From Nautilus pompilius (lineage: Eukaryota > Mollusca > Cephalopoda > Nautilida > Nautilidae): a DNA stretch of 64,000 bases. A program made the translations under genes and the position numbers. The stretch is taken from contig JACATO010000309.1 of NCBI GenBank assembly GCA_018389105.1, positions 1,116,001-1,180,000 on the forward strand. Reading direction: 5' to 3'. Of this stretch, positions 12,202 through 23,335 are shown piece by piece (the first letter of the stretch is position 1; each line of letters starts with the position of its first letter). The notes under the pieces were generated by a model. It ran no database searches. It was not told the origin of the DNA and saw only the letters and a list, made by a program, of their open reading frames with translations.

Positions 12202-14411
12202 CAGTAATACCGTAAAATGCTCTGTATTATATGCTATCATATATAATACACACTAAAATTTTGATCTGTAAAATCCTCAAAAAAATGCATAATTCCCATT
12301 ATAATATGCAGGCATATTTAGTTCATATTTCAGGCACCGTCAGATTGGGCCAAGCTGAAGGTGAACCTGTGTTATACAACAGACAAATGACCATCTCCAA
12401 CTTAAAATCAACTGAGAAATTATGACATTTTTCTTTTATTGGGGCCATCTGGAATAAACTAAATGTGGAGATATTTTATGGAACACATGTAATAGTTTCA
12501 CAAAAATCCAAAAAATTCACTCACTCAGTTGCAGTAGTGACATGGTAAACCAAATCACCGAAATGCACAAATTAAGTTTTCATGAATATCTCGCATACTA
12601 TGCCATGTCATTCAAAGGTCTTTGTGAAGAAATTCCATTTCAATTACTATGCCACTCGTTTATTATACCACCTCACCTACTACATCATGGTGTAATGACC
12701 GAGGTATTACGGTAATGTATATAAACTCTGCATGGGGATAATCTTCATTCAGTCCCTGTTTCTACATACTGTTACAAACAACTATGCTGCCAACATGACA
12801 CACAAGCTATACTGCTGCAGATAAACTCAAAATGATCAGCTATGCAGTTGAACATAGCTGCAGTCTGAAGATTTGGAGTGAACAAGGCCAACATCAGGTT
12901 CTTGCAATGTTCTCAGGAGAAAATTGAAGCCATGTTGTGTTCAAAACATGCTGATTTGGGCAAGGATGTGGCCTATCTCAGGCTTGAGAAGGAGGTACTT
13001 TCCTTCGTCACTGAAAGAAGCATGCATGCTGTGGGGGTTTCCACCACAGAAATTTGCATGCATGCACTTTCTGTCTACAAAACTCATAAAAAGTCAATCT
13101 ATGCCTGACTTTAAGGCATCTCAGAAATGGTGTGCACGCTTCATGGCCCACAACCAACTGAGAATTTGCCAGCACACCATGATCACCCAGAAGCTACTCA
13201 ATGATTTTAAAGATCATCTGTTGAGGTATCAACAGTTCGTCATCAAACTGAGAAAACAACATCACTACCCCCTGAGTAAAATAGGGAATGCTAACCAATT
13301 GCCCATGAATATTTGATCATCCCTGTAACAGCACAGTGGCCCCCATCAAGTTGAAGACTAGCACCATGAAGATGACTGGCCACAAGAAGACCTGCTTCAT
13401 AGTCATGCTGAGGTGTATGGCTGATGGAAGTAAACTCCCACCATACATCATCATCAAGAAGTAGTACCAGTTCCCCAGTGGCATCCACATCTGGGTCCAT
13501 GCTATGGGGTGGATGGATGAAGCTCTACGCTATACTGGGTGAACACCATGTGGGGCAGACAGGGTATGATGCACTATAAGTTCCTGTCATTGGATGCCTT
13601 AAAATGCCACTGCATGAAGTCTGTGAAGACCCCTGAAGAAGACTTGCAAAGACCTCACCATCCTCCTTGCGGGGGGTATGATGTCCATGCTGCAGATCAT
13701 GGACGTAGCTTGCAATCACCCAGTCAAGCATGAGGTCCAGCAGAAGTGTGAACACACCTTCACCCCCACTGGTCTCTCTCACCAATTCAACATGCCCATC
13801 ATTGCCACCTGGATCAGAGATGTCTGGGAAGAAATCAACTTCAAGACATTAAGAATGGCTTCCTCAGCTGCTGCCTGTCCAATGCTATGAATGGAACTGA
13901 AGATGACGAAGCAGTAGAAGCATCAGAAGGTGATGACAATGATATCTACTATGACTTATGAACAGTTCTTGCAGTGGAGGGAAGAAGACAGCAGTGATGA
14001 GTTTACATCATATCAATGCATGGCACTTATCCTTTATTATATTTATCAATTTCATCAAATTTCAATAAAATTGTGAAAAAAAAAATTACTTGCATTTTTG
14101 TTTTTGTGGTTAAATGTACAGTTTCAGTATGTACTCCTTGTTCTGTTTCTACCCATTTCATTGCCAATATCAATGATACTCAGCCCAGTGACATTCAATA
14201 CTCATACCCCACAAAACACACAAAACAAGACACGAACAACTATCTTTATTGATATTTTGTCAAATTGCCATGTGGAATTTTCTAATGTATGCGTATGTAT
14301 TATCGCTTGCTCATCTGTCACCTGTCATGGTCCCAGTGGTTTGGAAAAAAATCTGACATCTGATATCTTGTATAATATGCACCCAATTTTTAAAGGGTAA
14401 ATTTACAGCAG
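12202..14411 (+). mobile_element. Pogo-like DNA transposon, decayed
   Basis: The left end CAGTAATACCGTAAAATGC (12202) and the right end, read in reverse complement, CTGCTGTAAATTTACCC (to 14411), are weakly related inverted termini around a broken CENP-B-type transposase (12811-13961). About 600 bp of 5' non-coding sequence and 450 bp of 3' non-coding sequence flank the coding part. The block at 12696-12711 contains GGTATTAC, the inverse of GTAATACC at the left end, so a separate ~0.5-kb derivative at 12202-12711 placed against a second copy is an alternative. Termini are approximate and no clear TA duplication is visible. Confidence 0.6.
12811..13961 (+). pseudogene. Pogo/CENP-B-like transposase pseudogene
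   Basis: Blocks occur in family order but in shifting frames. TAADKLKMISYAVEHSCSLK (12811-12870) is the start of the pogo-type DNA-binding domain. ASQKWCARFMAHNQLRICQ near 13114-13170 and FVIKLRKQHHYPLSKIGN near 13237-13290 belong to the CENP-B/DDE junction. GNANQLP follows, where the family has GN.DQTP, so the first catalytic Asp is replaced. FLSLDALKCHCMK near 13579-13620 fits the second (LLVLDSFRGH), and LQIMDVAC near 13690-13713 the third (LQPLDV). The protein ends NAMNGTEDDEAVEASEGDDN with stop TGA at 13959-13961, a normal acidic pogo C-terminus. In-frame stops, at least two frame changes and loss of the first Asp mean no activity. Confidence 0.8.
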
Positions 14412-17400
14412 TCTAGGAAATTATCTGCCCTGATCATGAATATTAACATATCAGCCACGTCATTCCATTGAAGTTCCTTTGATTTTAGTGTCTTCACTTA
14501 AAACAATGTGATTGTCATTATAGAAACCATTAGCATTTAGGATCTACTTTAAATTTTTGTTTCCTAATGAAAATACTTTACTCAAATCCTGTAAACTAGT
14601 AGATCTGATGTGCCATACATAAGCAGTATAAAGGAATTTGTTCATTGGTAATAATGCTAATTGTGTTAGAAACATTATTTGGTTATCACCAAAATTCTAG
14701 CAAAAGAAATATTTTAGTTTGTTATTGTTTTTTTATATTTCATTCAATTTTATATTTTTCTTTTGAAAATTGATTCAATTTTTGCTGAAAGTAATCAATG
14801 CTCTGTTTTTTTTTTTTAACTTTTAATCAGATTGTGTGTGTTTATTGGTATATAATTTTTATTGTTTAAAGTAATTATTACTATAGATTTTATTAAGGGG
14901 TTTAACTGTTGTGATGTGAAAGGTCTGACTTCATTGACGAGATGTGTGTTGGAGAGGCAAGAGAAAGATGGGTGTTTTTCATAATAAATAGCCATTACTA
15001 AGCTGTTTGAAACTTTTATTTTAATGTTGTATGTCCAGGCATCCACTTAGCTTTGTTAAGTTACTTGCCTCTATTTCAGTGTAGTATAAATATGCCTACA
15101 ATTTTAATTAATCATCTTTATACCCCAAGGGACTACCTTCCTTTTAAACCTTTATTATTCTGCACTGGTTGAGCCTTAGGGATTGTGACGTAGTATCTTC
15201 CTTATTAGTATAACTCATTGTATCGATGAATTAGCAAATTTGTATCATTCCAAGCCCAGGTGTTTAGTTCAACATAGATACTAGTGCTTCTAGGCTGGGT
15301 TGTTGATGTGAGACTGAGAGGTTTGTGTTATGTAGGTAATACACTGCTGTGGATAATATTATGAAAAATAAGGTGTCAACAGCATTCAAAAGATTAAATG
15401 CTTTATCTCTTTGCAACAACATTCTTGTTGTGATCCTGTTAAGGATTGCAACTCCTAGTTTGGTAACCACTGATGTAATGTGAAGATAATAGATTGATGC
15501 ATAAAAAAATTATCGATATTTTAAAACATGAGAATTCCTTAAACAAGTGAATGGAAATATCTGGTGTTGAGATGCCCAAAGTTTAGTTGAGATGGCTGTT
15601 TGAACTTAGTATTTATTTAGATTTAGTCTTTTATTTATAATAGTTCATTATTAAGTATTTTATTAAAGAATTAAAAAAGATATTTTGTTGTATTCTCTAT
15701 TTTTATTTTTAGTAGAAAGTGTTAAGCTAAAATGAGAAAATGGAATGCTGAAATTAAAGACAAAAGAAAGAAAAAAGGAGTGAGAAACAAGGTTATTAAT
15801 TGGAGCTGTTCACACAAAAAAAGCTAAAAATGTCAGTTTATAATATATTTGTTTGAAAAGCTAGCTGAAATGTTTCTATGAATGTCTATTTACAATAGGA
15901 ATTGTTTAGTCAGGTATTGATTGTTGTGATTCTCAACTTATGCATAGTAGTAAGTTCTAAAAATTTGGAAATTCAAGAAAAAATTTAACTGTTTTTCATG
16001 CTGTATTTACCATCATGAAACTCTGAAAAATGTTTTTTTTTAATGTTTTTTTAACTCTCTGTACACCTCATCAGTATTTACCATACTTATACTACCTAGC
16101 AGCACTAGTTAGTATTTGTGTTGAACTGGCTATATATTAAGTCAGTACATGGGGTGGAAGGAATGCAGATTTGTCATTACAAAGGTTTATAGTAAGGAAT
16201 GTACTGTGTATGCTACAGCACAGGTTGAGCCATAGGTGCTGTGTAATACAGATTTGAATAGTAGTGTGTGCAAATGCACCTAAGGTAGTAAACAGGGTTA
16301 AATTTAAAAAAAAAAAAAATCTTGTAAATGTTGACATGAAGCAACTGTGAATGTGTTCATACAGATATTACACTTTTTTTTTTTTACTTAAAATTTTAAT
16401 TGTGTACCAAATTTATTTGAATCTAAATTTTAACAACTACTGGCGTTTTTGTCTGAATTTTTCTTTAAATCCCAAAGTTACTTTTTCTGGTTCACTAAGT
16501 ATGAAGAACATATTGCAAAGAAAACTATATTGATATTGCAAAACCTGCAAACATTAGATTCCTTAAAAGGCAATAAATACTAACATGTCAGAAAGTGACA
16601 TCTAAGCATGTAGAGGTAACTTTCCTTTTTTTAATCTTGAGTTAATAGTGTTCATGGCATCAATTGTCATAGCAACCCTCACTGCACTAAGTTGCCTGTA
16701 CATACATTGCTTGTCTATAAATACTGCTCATTACTTGTACAATTAAGTGACTATGGAGCAACATTGTGAGACTTCACAGGTATTGGTAATGAGATTTTGA
16801 TCAGACCTGTGCACAGTCTGTCTTGGTTAGCTGTTTCTTTTGATCTTGAAATAAATATATGAAGGTATTTATAGAAATATCATCAATAGCTGTGTAGACT
16901 TTTTCATTCCTTTTAATTTATGTTGTTTTTTTTTAAAGTTATCAAAGGACCAAACATTGAAAAAGCATTTCCATTAAAATTACTATAACTAATATGGATA
17001 TTTTTCAGTTTATAGCTTTTAGTTCAGTTTACTCAAATTTGTTATATCTATTACTTCAGATTTTACTTTTTAATTTTTTAAATATGTGGGTTATTAGATA
17101 AATACCAATTGTGTATAAAACCATGACTATCCATTACCTGGCAGATTTAGCTGTTTTTTTTTTTTTTTAGATATTGATGAAAGCTTACTCTCTACATTAG
17201 CATTGCTGTAATTTAAAAAAAGAAAGATGAAACAAAACTTTCTTCCAACCAATCCTGTAGAGATAACTAGATGAAACTTTTTTTAATGTTATAGTTAAAA
17301 TATACTACCTCACTGAAGTTGTAATTTCTATCAAGAATAGCATCAGGATTAGTTTTATTTATTGTTAAGATGATAATGTACTGACTAGGTTTGTTTGTAG

Positions 17401-18100
17401 ATCACTTTTACAATTTCAATAATTTCTCATGTTTTGTTTTTATTTTTTGCACATATAGTACTCCATAATTTTGTAGTGGTTAATGCTGCATGATTATATC
17501 ATCTTATCTGAAGAGCACAAAAATTGTGCTTGTATTGATAAATTTCATGACTTTTAGAGAATTTTATTCTTTGATAGCTTGACAAAGATCTTGGTTTTAT
17601 AATTGCTGAATAGACAGTGTAAGAAGGTATTTGCAGTTATGATTATAGAAGGTACAAGTACCAAACCAGGTTATAAGACAACTAAATTTTTTAGGCTAAC
17701 TGAATGACTGTTTATGATTAGCAAGAAGTACTTGTGACAACTTCAGTCATTTTTGGCCAACTTCATGGAGACCACCTTTTAAATGTCTGCCTTTTGGATT
17801 CTATAACTGCCTTTGATTGCCATTTATCTTAATAAAGCAATGCATAATTTTCAAACACAATTGGTACAACCAATTCTTATACAGTGCCATATGCAGTAGA
17901 CTCTCACATTTCTATAGCCATCACATCAGACAGTGTTGGCTGGAAGCTTTTTTTGAAATATTTTTTTATTTTAAGAATGTTAATAGCTAGATGTAGCAGT
18001 GCATTGATAATCTGTAGTGTTTTAAAATAATTGTGGTACATTTGACTTGGGTAGGAAAGGAGAAGTACCATCATGTTTGGATGTACATAAATGATGATTG
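14412..18100. other. AT-rich non-coding stretch
   Basis: Nothing assignable. A good acceptor-like CTTGCCTCTATTTCAG near 15064-15079 opens 29 codons with a weak donor (CTGGTTGAG), but the phase does not fit the neighbouring candidate exons. T15 at about 17156-17170 precedes another acceptor-like site with a short open stretch and no donor. Open frames in 14816-16533 are low-complexity. Confidence 0.5.
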
Positions 18101-18110
18101 GATTGAGACT
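18101..18110 (+). repeat. SINE target-site duplication, left
   Basis: GATTGAGACT lies immediately before the SINE and is repeated exactly at 18398-18407 immediately after it. This defines the insertion boundaries. Confidence 0.8.
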
Positions 18111-18397
18111 TGCCAGGCAATGTGGCTCAGTGGTGAGTGTGTTGGTTTCAGGACCTAAGGGTCCTGGGTTCAATTCCCACTGCTGGCACATTGTTGTGGC
18201 CCTTGAGCAAGATACTTTACTGGCATTGCTCCAGTTGCTGCTGGGGAGTGGCCTGTGTAGGCACTCAGACAGAAGAACCAAGGGCAGGGGATGCTCTATA
18301 GCCATGACAGAGGCAAGTCTCCTATGACAAGGAAAAGTCAGAAGAATAAACCACTGCTGAAGACGGGTGCAATGCATCTCACTCTTATGAAATGAGT
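18111..18397 (+). mobile_element. tRNA-derived SINE with intact A and B boxes
   Basis: A pol III A box, TGGCTCAGTGG (18122-18132), and a B box, GGTTCAATTCC (18168-18178), sit at normal tRNA spacing inside a tRNA-like head beginning TGCCAGGCAATG. A second module with CCTTGAGCAAGATACTTTAC (near 18202-18221) follows; this GGGCAAG.CACTTTAC-type segment is seen in central domains of many animal SINEs. The tail ends ACTCTTATGAAATGAGT, which can form a small hairpin, and there is no poly(A). Exact 10-bp direct repeats flank the copy. The head is a retroposed tRNA derivative, not a functional tRNA gene. Good preservation suggests a fairly recent insertion. Open frames on both strands are incidental. 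Confidence 0.88.
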
Positions 18398-18407
18398 GAT
18401 TGAGACT
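18398..18407 (+). repeat. SINE target-site duplication, right
   Basis: An exact copy of GATTGAGACT found at 18101-18110. Confidence 0.8.
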
Positions 18408-20185
18408 GGAGCTTTAATTTAGTGTTTTGTCATGTCATCTTTGTTACTGCATGCAATGTAGGTATGTGGTGTCAATTTTATAAACTTTGCCTAATTGATA
18501 TACTATGCTAAGTTGCACTTACACTGACTGTACACAATGACTTTATCTTACTACAACTTCATATTTATTTCACATAGAATCTAGAGGAAATAATCCTGTT
18601 ATTTACAAATGATACATAACTAAAAGAAAATTACTTAATTTATTGATTTGTCTGTCTTTAATAAAAACTGGCACACCTTTTTCAAATAGACATTTGTTAA
18701 AGGTCACATTAGCAGTAAAGTTTATGGTACACTAGAATATAACAGGACACTGGGAATGAATTAATTAAAACAAATCTTGACCAGAGAAGTTTAAAAAGAT
18801 TTAAAACAAAAGTTTGCTGACATTTGAAACAAAATAGTTAAGTGGTATTTCACCATGGTCTCTCTCATCTGTAATTTGGAAGGAGTCTGAAATGTAGTAT
18901 AGAGGTGACAAGGAGGTGTAAAGTAATCATAGCTTACAGAAGAACAAATATTTGCTAAAACTGACTGCTGTTATCCTTTCACATCTCTCATTCATATTCA
19001 GATCTACTCTACACTATATGAATTTTTAACTTTCAGGCATGGAGGTCAGATGGATAGGATGTTGGATTTTATAAGCTGAGTTAGTAGAATTGAATCTCTC
19101 AAAGGAAAACATGTACCATTTATATAGGGTACTATATGTCACTGAAAGAAACATTACACACAGCAATTTCTCTGTATATTACTGCAAGTTCTGGTCTCGC
19201 TTCAAAACAAAAATTAGCAAGAAAAAAGTATGAAAGTAAAATTTTTATTCTTTAGAATGATCAACTAAAATTACTTAAAACTGTACCTAAATAAATAAAA
19301 TGTGAAAAGTGGATAATTTTTTTCTGTTACGATTACTGTGTATATTTAATTTTTTGTAAACAAAAAGCTTCATTATCTCTGAGATAAAGATAACAAAGCA
19401 TTAGTGGTTTAGTGTAAGGCATACTGAAACTTTTGGGCTATCATATCCAGTGTTGGTTTTTTGTTTGTTTTTTTTTTATCCACTTGTTTTGCATGGAGTT
19501 CTTCAGATATACCAATTTTTCTACTGGGCCTTTTTATTAAGATAGCTAAACCTATGTGCATCAGCTTTCATGGCATTGTTAAAGTTAGTGGGTGTCAGGA
19601 ACTTTTGTCAACCATTAATATGGGTTCTCTTTTTCACTCTGTTAGTGGTCTAGTTCCTGAAAAGCTAAGCTATGCTCTACTTGCTCATAGGGTTATTAGG
19701 AACAATGATTCTGTTGATATTTAATCCCTGGATGGTTTTCTAAAGAGTTTAGAAGAAAGAGCAGGTTGTGTCTGGAATATCATTATAGACATGTCAGGAT
19801 TAGACCAGAACTGGTAAAATAATTAACAGCAGATGGATGGCTCTGATAAAAATGCATGTTTGAGGGAGAATTTGTATGAGTGTCTTTAGTGTTGAGGGAG
19901 GAGGATAGACAGTTTCACAGCATGGTAGGCAGCTGGGTGGGTGTAGCCAGAGCACTGATGAGGGATTGGATTCTGCAATGCTTGAATAGTTTCTTCTTTT
20001 TTAAAAATTTCACATGTTGAAAAGCTATAGCAGACAATTTTTTTTTTTTTCTCAGACTATAAAATTTATATTTATTTTTGGCTAATTTTATGGGACTTGC
20101 AGAATTCATTAACATATCTTTGCTGAAAACAAGGCTGCTAGATGAGTTGGAAATCTAATGAATTTTTTATGTGTTCGGTTTACAG
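18408..20185. other. Non-coding stretch with one orphan open frame
   Basis: The plus open frame 19461-19724 (87 codons, peptide with KIAKPMCISFHGIVKVSG and a stop after NNDSVDI) has more varied composition than its surroundings but no domain that I recognise. It could be transposon debris. The rest is AT-rich sequence without identifiable features. Confidence 0.35.
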
Positions 20186-20274
20186 AAGATCTTCCACATT
20201 CCATCACATTTCTCTGGAGATTTATAGAAAGCTGTCAATAGTAGCAGACATGATTGCTGCTTCCAAAACAACTG
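20186..20274 (+). CDS. Candidate internal exon, plus-strand gene
   Basis: Bounded by GTGTTCGGTTTACAG| (AG at 20184-20185) and ACTG|GTAATT (GT at 20275-20276). Of the three frames only one is open through the whole 89 bases: one base, 29 codons, one base. The peptide begins RSSTFHHISLEIYRKL and continues SIVADMIAASKTT, an amphipathic helical pattern unlike translated intron. It needs an upstream exon leaving two bases and a downstream exon supplying two. It does not join the exon at 4457-4613 directly (phase 0 versus 1-base start), so a linker exon must exist if both belong to one gene. I do not recognise the family. Confidence 0.42.
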
Positions 20275-20276
20275 GT

Positions 20277-21285
20277 AATTTGCTTCTCTAAAATTAAATT
20301 GCTCCAAGCATAACATGGCACTGGAATGACAAGCTGGGCTTACCTTCTGCCAGGCATTATGTTAAAACCCACCAGGTGAACATTCTGCTTCAATTTACGA
20401 ACAATTATTTATTATGCTCTGATGATATGTGGGGTACACTTGCTAATTTCAAAGCTATTTACTCTAAGCTATTCAATGTGTTCATAGCAACTACTCTGTT
20501 CAGTGGATGAATCTCAAATGCCATATACAGAAATAGCAGACTCTTGTATCGCAATATACACAACAAAAAAATGTGAATAATAATTAATATTTTTTATATT
20601 TAATTTTTTTAAAACTAAAATTTTAATGCAAGAGATAATTACAGCACTTTTTATGGTTTAAGGTTCTAGAAAAGCAAATCTAGATGAATCAATTTCTTAG
20701 TTCATAGTATGTAACAAATTTTGCTCTCTAGTCTAAATGATGGAAGATTACTATGTTATTGTCTGTTATCATTGAAGCATTGGACAAGGTAGATATCAGT
20801 TTAAAACAGGATCAAAGAAAATAAGATTTTTTACAATAAGTGACAGATTTTCTTTTGCTTATTACTCCAGTAACATAATGTAGTATGATTTCATATTAAA
20901 TTTAGAAATTTCTTAGATTCCTATGACAAATTCTAGGAGAAAAAAACCAGCAGTAAAAGTAGGGTAATTTTCACTGAAATTTTGGGGGTTTTTTAATGGA
21001 AAAAAAAAGATAATTGTTGTAAAATGTGAAAATCATCTTTGTTTCTTTGTATCAGAATGTTTAGAAAATTGTTTGTTAGTCTGAAATAATTATTTTACAC
21101 ATGTTGCATAAGCTACATTGACATTCATAATTTTTGATTATTTTATGATGATTCTTTATAAAATTTTGTTATGGTAATTAAAGAGCATGAAATGGAAGCT
21201 TGGCCACCTGTTATTATCATGTTAATTTGTTGCAGAAAACTGAAAATAAAGACAAGCTGTATTTTTATGTGTATACATAGTCAGG
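20277..21285. other. AT-rich non-coding stretch
   Basis: Nothing recognised; T- and A-runs only. Confidence 0.55.
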
Positions 21286-21431
21286 CCACCTTTTGCATAA
21301 TCTCAGTATGCCTTGTTGATATATGGTAAGAGATATGCCTTTAAAATGGCAATGTATTCATCAGAATTGACACACCCTTAGACATACACCAATTTAGTCT
21401 TTTCACCATGCAAAATTGTATCCATGAAACA
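21286..21431 (-). mobile_element. Tc1-like transposase scrap (uncertain)
   Basis: Minus-strand translation gives KLVYV, a stop, then NSDEYIAILKAYLLPYINKA and a later AKGGLTM. The pattern N.(D/E).Y...L...LLP is typical of the Tc1 catalytic region just before the second Asp. Only about 45 residues survive and no terminal repeat was found. It abuts the left end of the mariner at 21434. Confidence 0.35.
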
Positions 21432-21433
21432 TG

Positions 21434-22762
21434 CGAGGTCTGTCGAAAAAGTATCTGACCTTAGGCTGGGAATATTACGTGCTTGGTGGGGTTCAATTGC
21501 TAAACCCCTTCGAAGTAGGCCCCTTGTGCCTGCACACACTTAGCCCAGTGATCCTTCAACTGTCCAAAACATCTGGAATGCTTCTTCCGGAATGGCTCTC
21601 AGCTCCACCATTGTAGTATTCCGCATAATATTCTCTTGGCTCTCAAAGTGGGAGCCTTTCAATGGCATCTTAATTTTTGAGAACAACCAGAAGTCAGAAG
21701 GAGCCATGTCTGGAGAGTAGGGAGCCTGGCGAATGAGTGAAATGCCTTTCTTTGCCAAGAAACCTTGGATCAGCTGCGACGAATGAGCCTGGGTGTTCTC
21801 ATGATGCAGCTGCCAGTTTTGTGAGGCCCACAGATCCGGTCTCTTGCGCTGCACTGCATCACGAAGAAGTCAGAGGACTTCCTGATAGTACTCCTTTGTA
21901 ACTGCTTGTCCTTCTGGTGCGTATTCGTGATGCACAATGCCTTGGTAGTCGAAGAAAACAGTCAGCATCACCTTGATTTTGTTCTGGACTTGATGTGCTT
22001 TTTTGGGCCTTGGCGATCTTGGGTGTTTCCACTATGATCACTGAGCTTTGGTTTCCGGGTCGTACCCATACATCCATGTCTCATTTCCAGTTATCACGGT
22101 ATTCTGGAACTCAGGATCCCTGTTGGCAGTATCCAACAGGTCCTGCGCAACCTCAAGACGAAGTTGTTGTTGTTCCTGAGAAAGCAGCTTGGGCACAAAT
22201 TTTGCTGCCACTCTGTGCAAACCCAAATCCTCCTTTAAAATTGCATGTGCAGAATCTTTACTGATCCAAACCTCGTCATCAATTTCCCGCACCGTCAAAC
22301 GACGATCCTCCATTTATCAAGGTCCGCACTTTCTCGATAACAACTGCATTGTGGCTTGTTGACAACCTCCCGGACACTGGTCACTCTCCACTGATTTGCA
22401 CCCATCTTTGAACCTGTTGTACCATTCTTTTATTTGGGTAACACCCTTGGCATTGTCACCAAAAGCCTGTTGAATTTTGCGAATTGTTTCTACTTGGCTA
22501 TCTCCAATCTTTTGGCAAAACTTGATGCAAGATCGCTGCTCCACACATTCCGTCATCATGGGTGAAATGAAAATGTGATGAGTAAGTAGTACAGCACCTC
22601 ACATGCTGGCTGCCTGACATCGACTGACACATCCAGCAAGCCTGCCAAAAACCGCACATGTGCATGAAGGCATGCGGCTCCCACTATGCACACTTTTGCC
22701 TCCCTAATGTCATTATTTCCCACAGTAAAAAATAAAGTCAGATACTTTTTCGACAGACTTGG
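21434..22762 (-). mobile_element. Full-length but dead mariner transposon, 1.33 kb
   Basis: The left terminus GAGGTCTGTCGAAAAAGTAT (from 21435) and the right terminus, read in reverse complement, CAAGTCTGTCGAAAAAGTAT (to 22761) share 18 of 20 bases; the match continues into CTGAC. TA at 22763-22764 flanks the right end, while the left flank is TG (21432-21433), one change from TA. Length is normal for the family. The transposase is coded on the minus strand. The element sits between a Tc1-like scrap and LINE debris, so this is a nest of insertions. Confidence 0.9.
21540..22559 (-). pseudogene. Mariner transposase pseudogene
   Basis: Starting near 22559 on the minus strand, MMTECVEQRSCIKFCQKIGD and later NAKGVTQIKEWYNRFKDG are the first helix-turn-helix of a mariner/SETMAR-type transposase. 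A stop follows, then RRLTVREIDDEVWISKDSAH (second helix-turn-helix) and VITGNETWMYGYDPETK near 22050-22110, where TGDE has become TGNE (first catalytic Asp lost). NKIKVMLTVFFDYQGIVHHE lies near 21926-21985. HHENTQAHSS near 21787-21816 replaces HDNA..H (second Asp to Glu). SPDMAPSDFWLF near 21697-21732 keeps the third Asp. Several stops and frame changes plus two altered catalytic positions make it inactive. The plus-strand frames here are shadows. Confidence 0.88.
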
Positions 22763-22764
22763 TA

Positions 22765-23335
22765 CTCTTGCCTCCACACTTGGTAATAGGCTGAAGACAT
22801 TGGAATATCTTCATTATGTCTGCTCAAAATCCATTTGTGACTTCCAGATATGAATTTCTGAAGAGTATATACTACCAATACTTGAGGATCTTGCTAGTTG
22901 TTCTTTGACCAGATTGTTCAGTATTTTATTCCTATTGGATAGATGTTTTTTTGCATGCTACATACACTTTGTCAGCTCAGTGGAGATGACTTTTAGTACT
23001 GGCTTTCCATGCAAATTTTCTCACTTTATTCAGTCTGATTGGAGATAGGTCAAATTTAATACCAGAAGCAGGGGGGCTCTTTAAACCATCTTTAGGACCT
23101 AGAGAATGTTTTACATTGGGTCTATATACACTTCATGCAAGTGAGTCTCTAGCTCCACCCACATTATATCACTTTTTGTCTGCTCAAGTACCCTTTTTGA
23201 AAAACTATGAGGATTCTTGAAGACATCTTCCCTTCTTTTCTTTTGGCAGCATTTTCTTGCATTCTCTGCTTTTGAGATGACAAGTATCTTCTGCTTTATC
23301 TTGTATGATGAAGATGAAGCATTGCATTTTATGTC
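22765..23335 (-). mobile_element. LINE reverse-transcriptase scrap, minus strand
   Basis: Minus-strand translation in shifting frames gives NPHSFSKRVLEQTKSD (about 23160-23210), LETHLHEVYIDPM, then LKSPPASGIKFDLSPIRLNK and VRKFAWKASTKS (about 22990-23080), and KILNNLVKEQLARSS further on. The order and pattern (NP..F...L...KSG; H....DP; SPP....F.....L..V......S) match the region before and at the start of the reverse-transcriptase domain in R2/NeSL-like type-1 retrotransposon Pol proteins common in aquatic animals. Many stops; no catalytic YADD-type block is present. The mariner right end abuts it. Confidence 0.5.

Noticed and set aside
15080-15168. Possible plus-strand exon after CTTGCCTCTATTTCAG
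   Set aside because: Open for 29 codons but the donor is weak and the exit phase does not fit the exon at 20186.
18111-18190. tRNA gene reading of the A and B boxes
   Set aside because: The head is joined to a SINE body and flanked by target duplications, and no proper acceptor stem pairs, so it is a SINE head and not a tRNA gene.
23240-23330. Acceptor-like CTTTTCTTTTGGCAG followed by a plus-strand open frame of about 34 codons
   Set aside because: The region is explained on the minus strand by LINE reverse-transcriptase debris, and the phase does not fit other exons.
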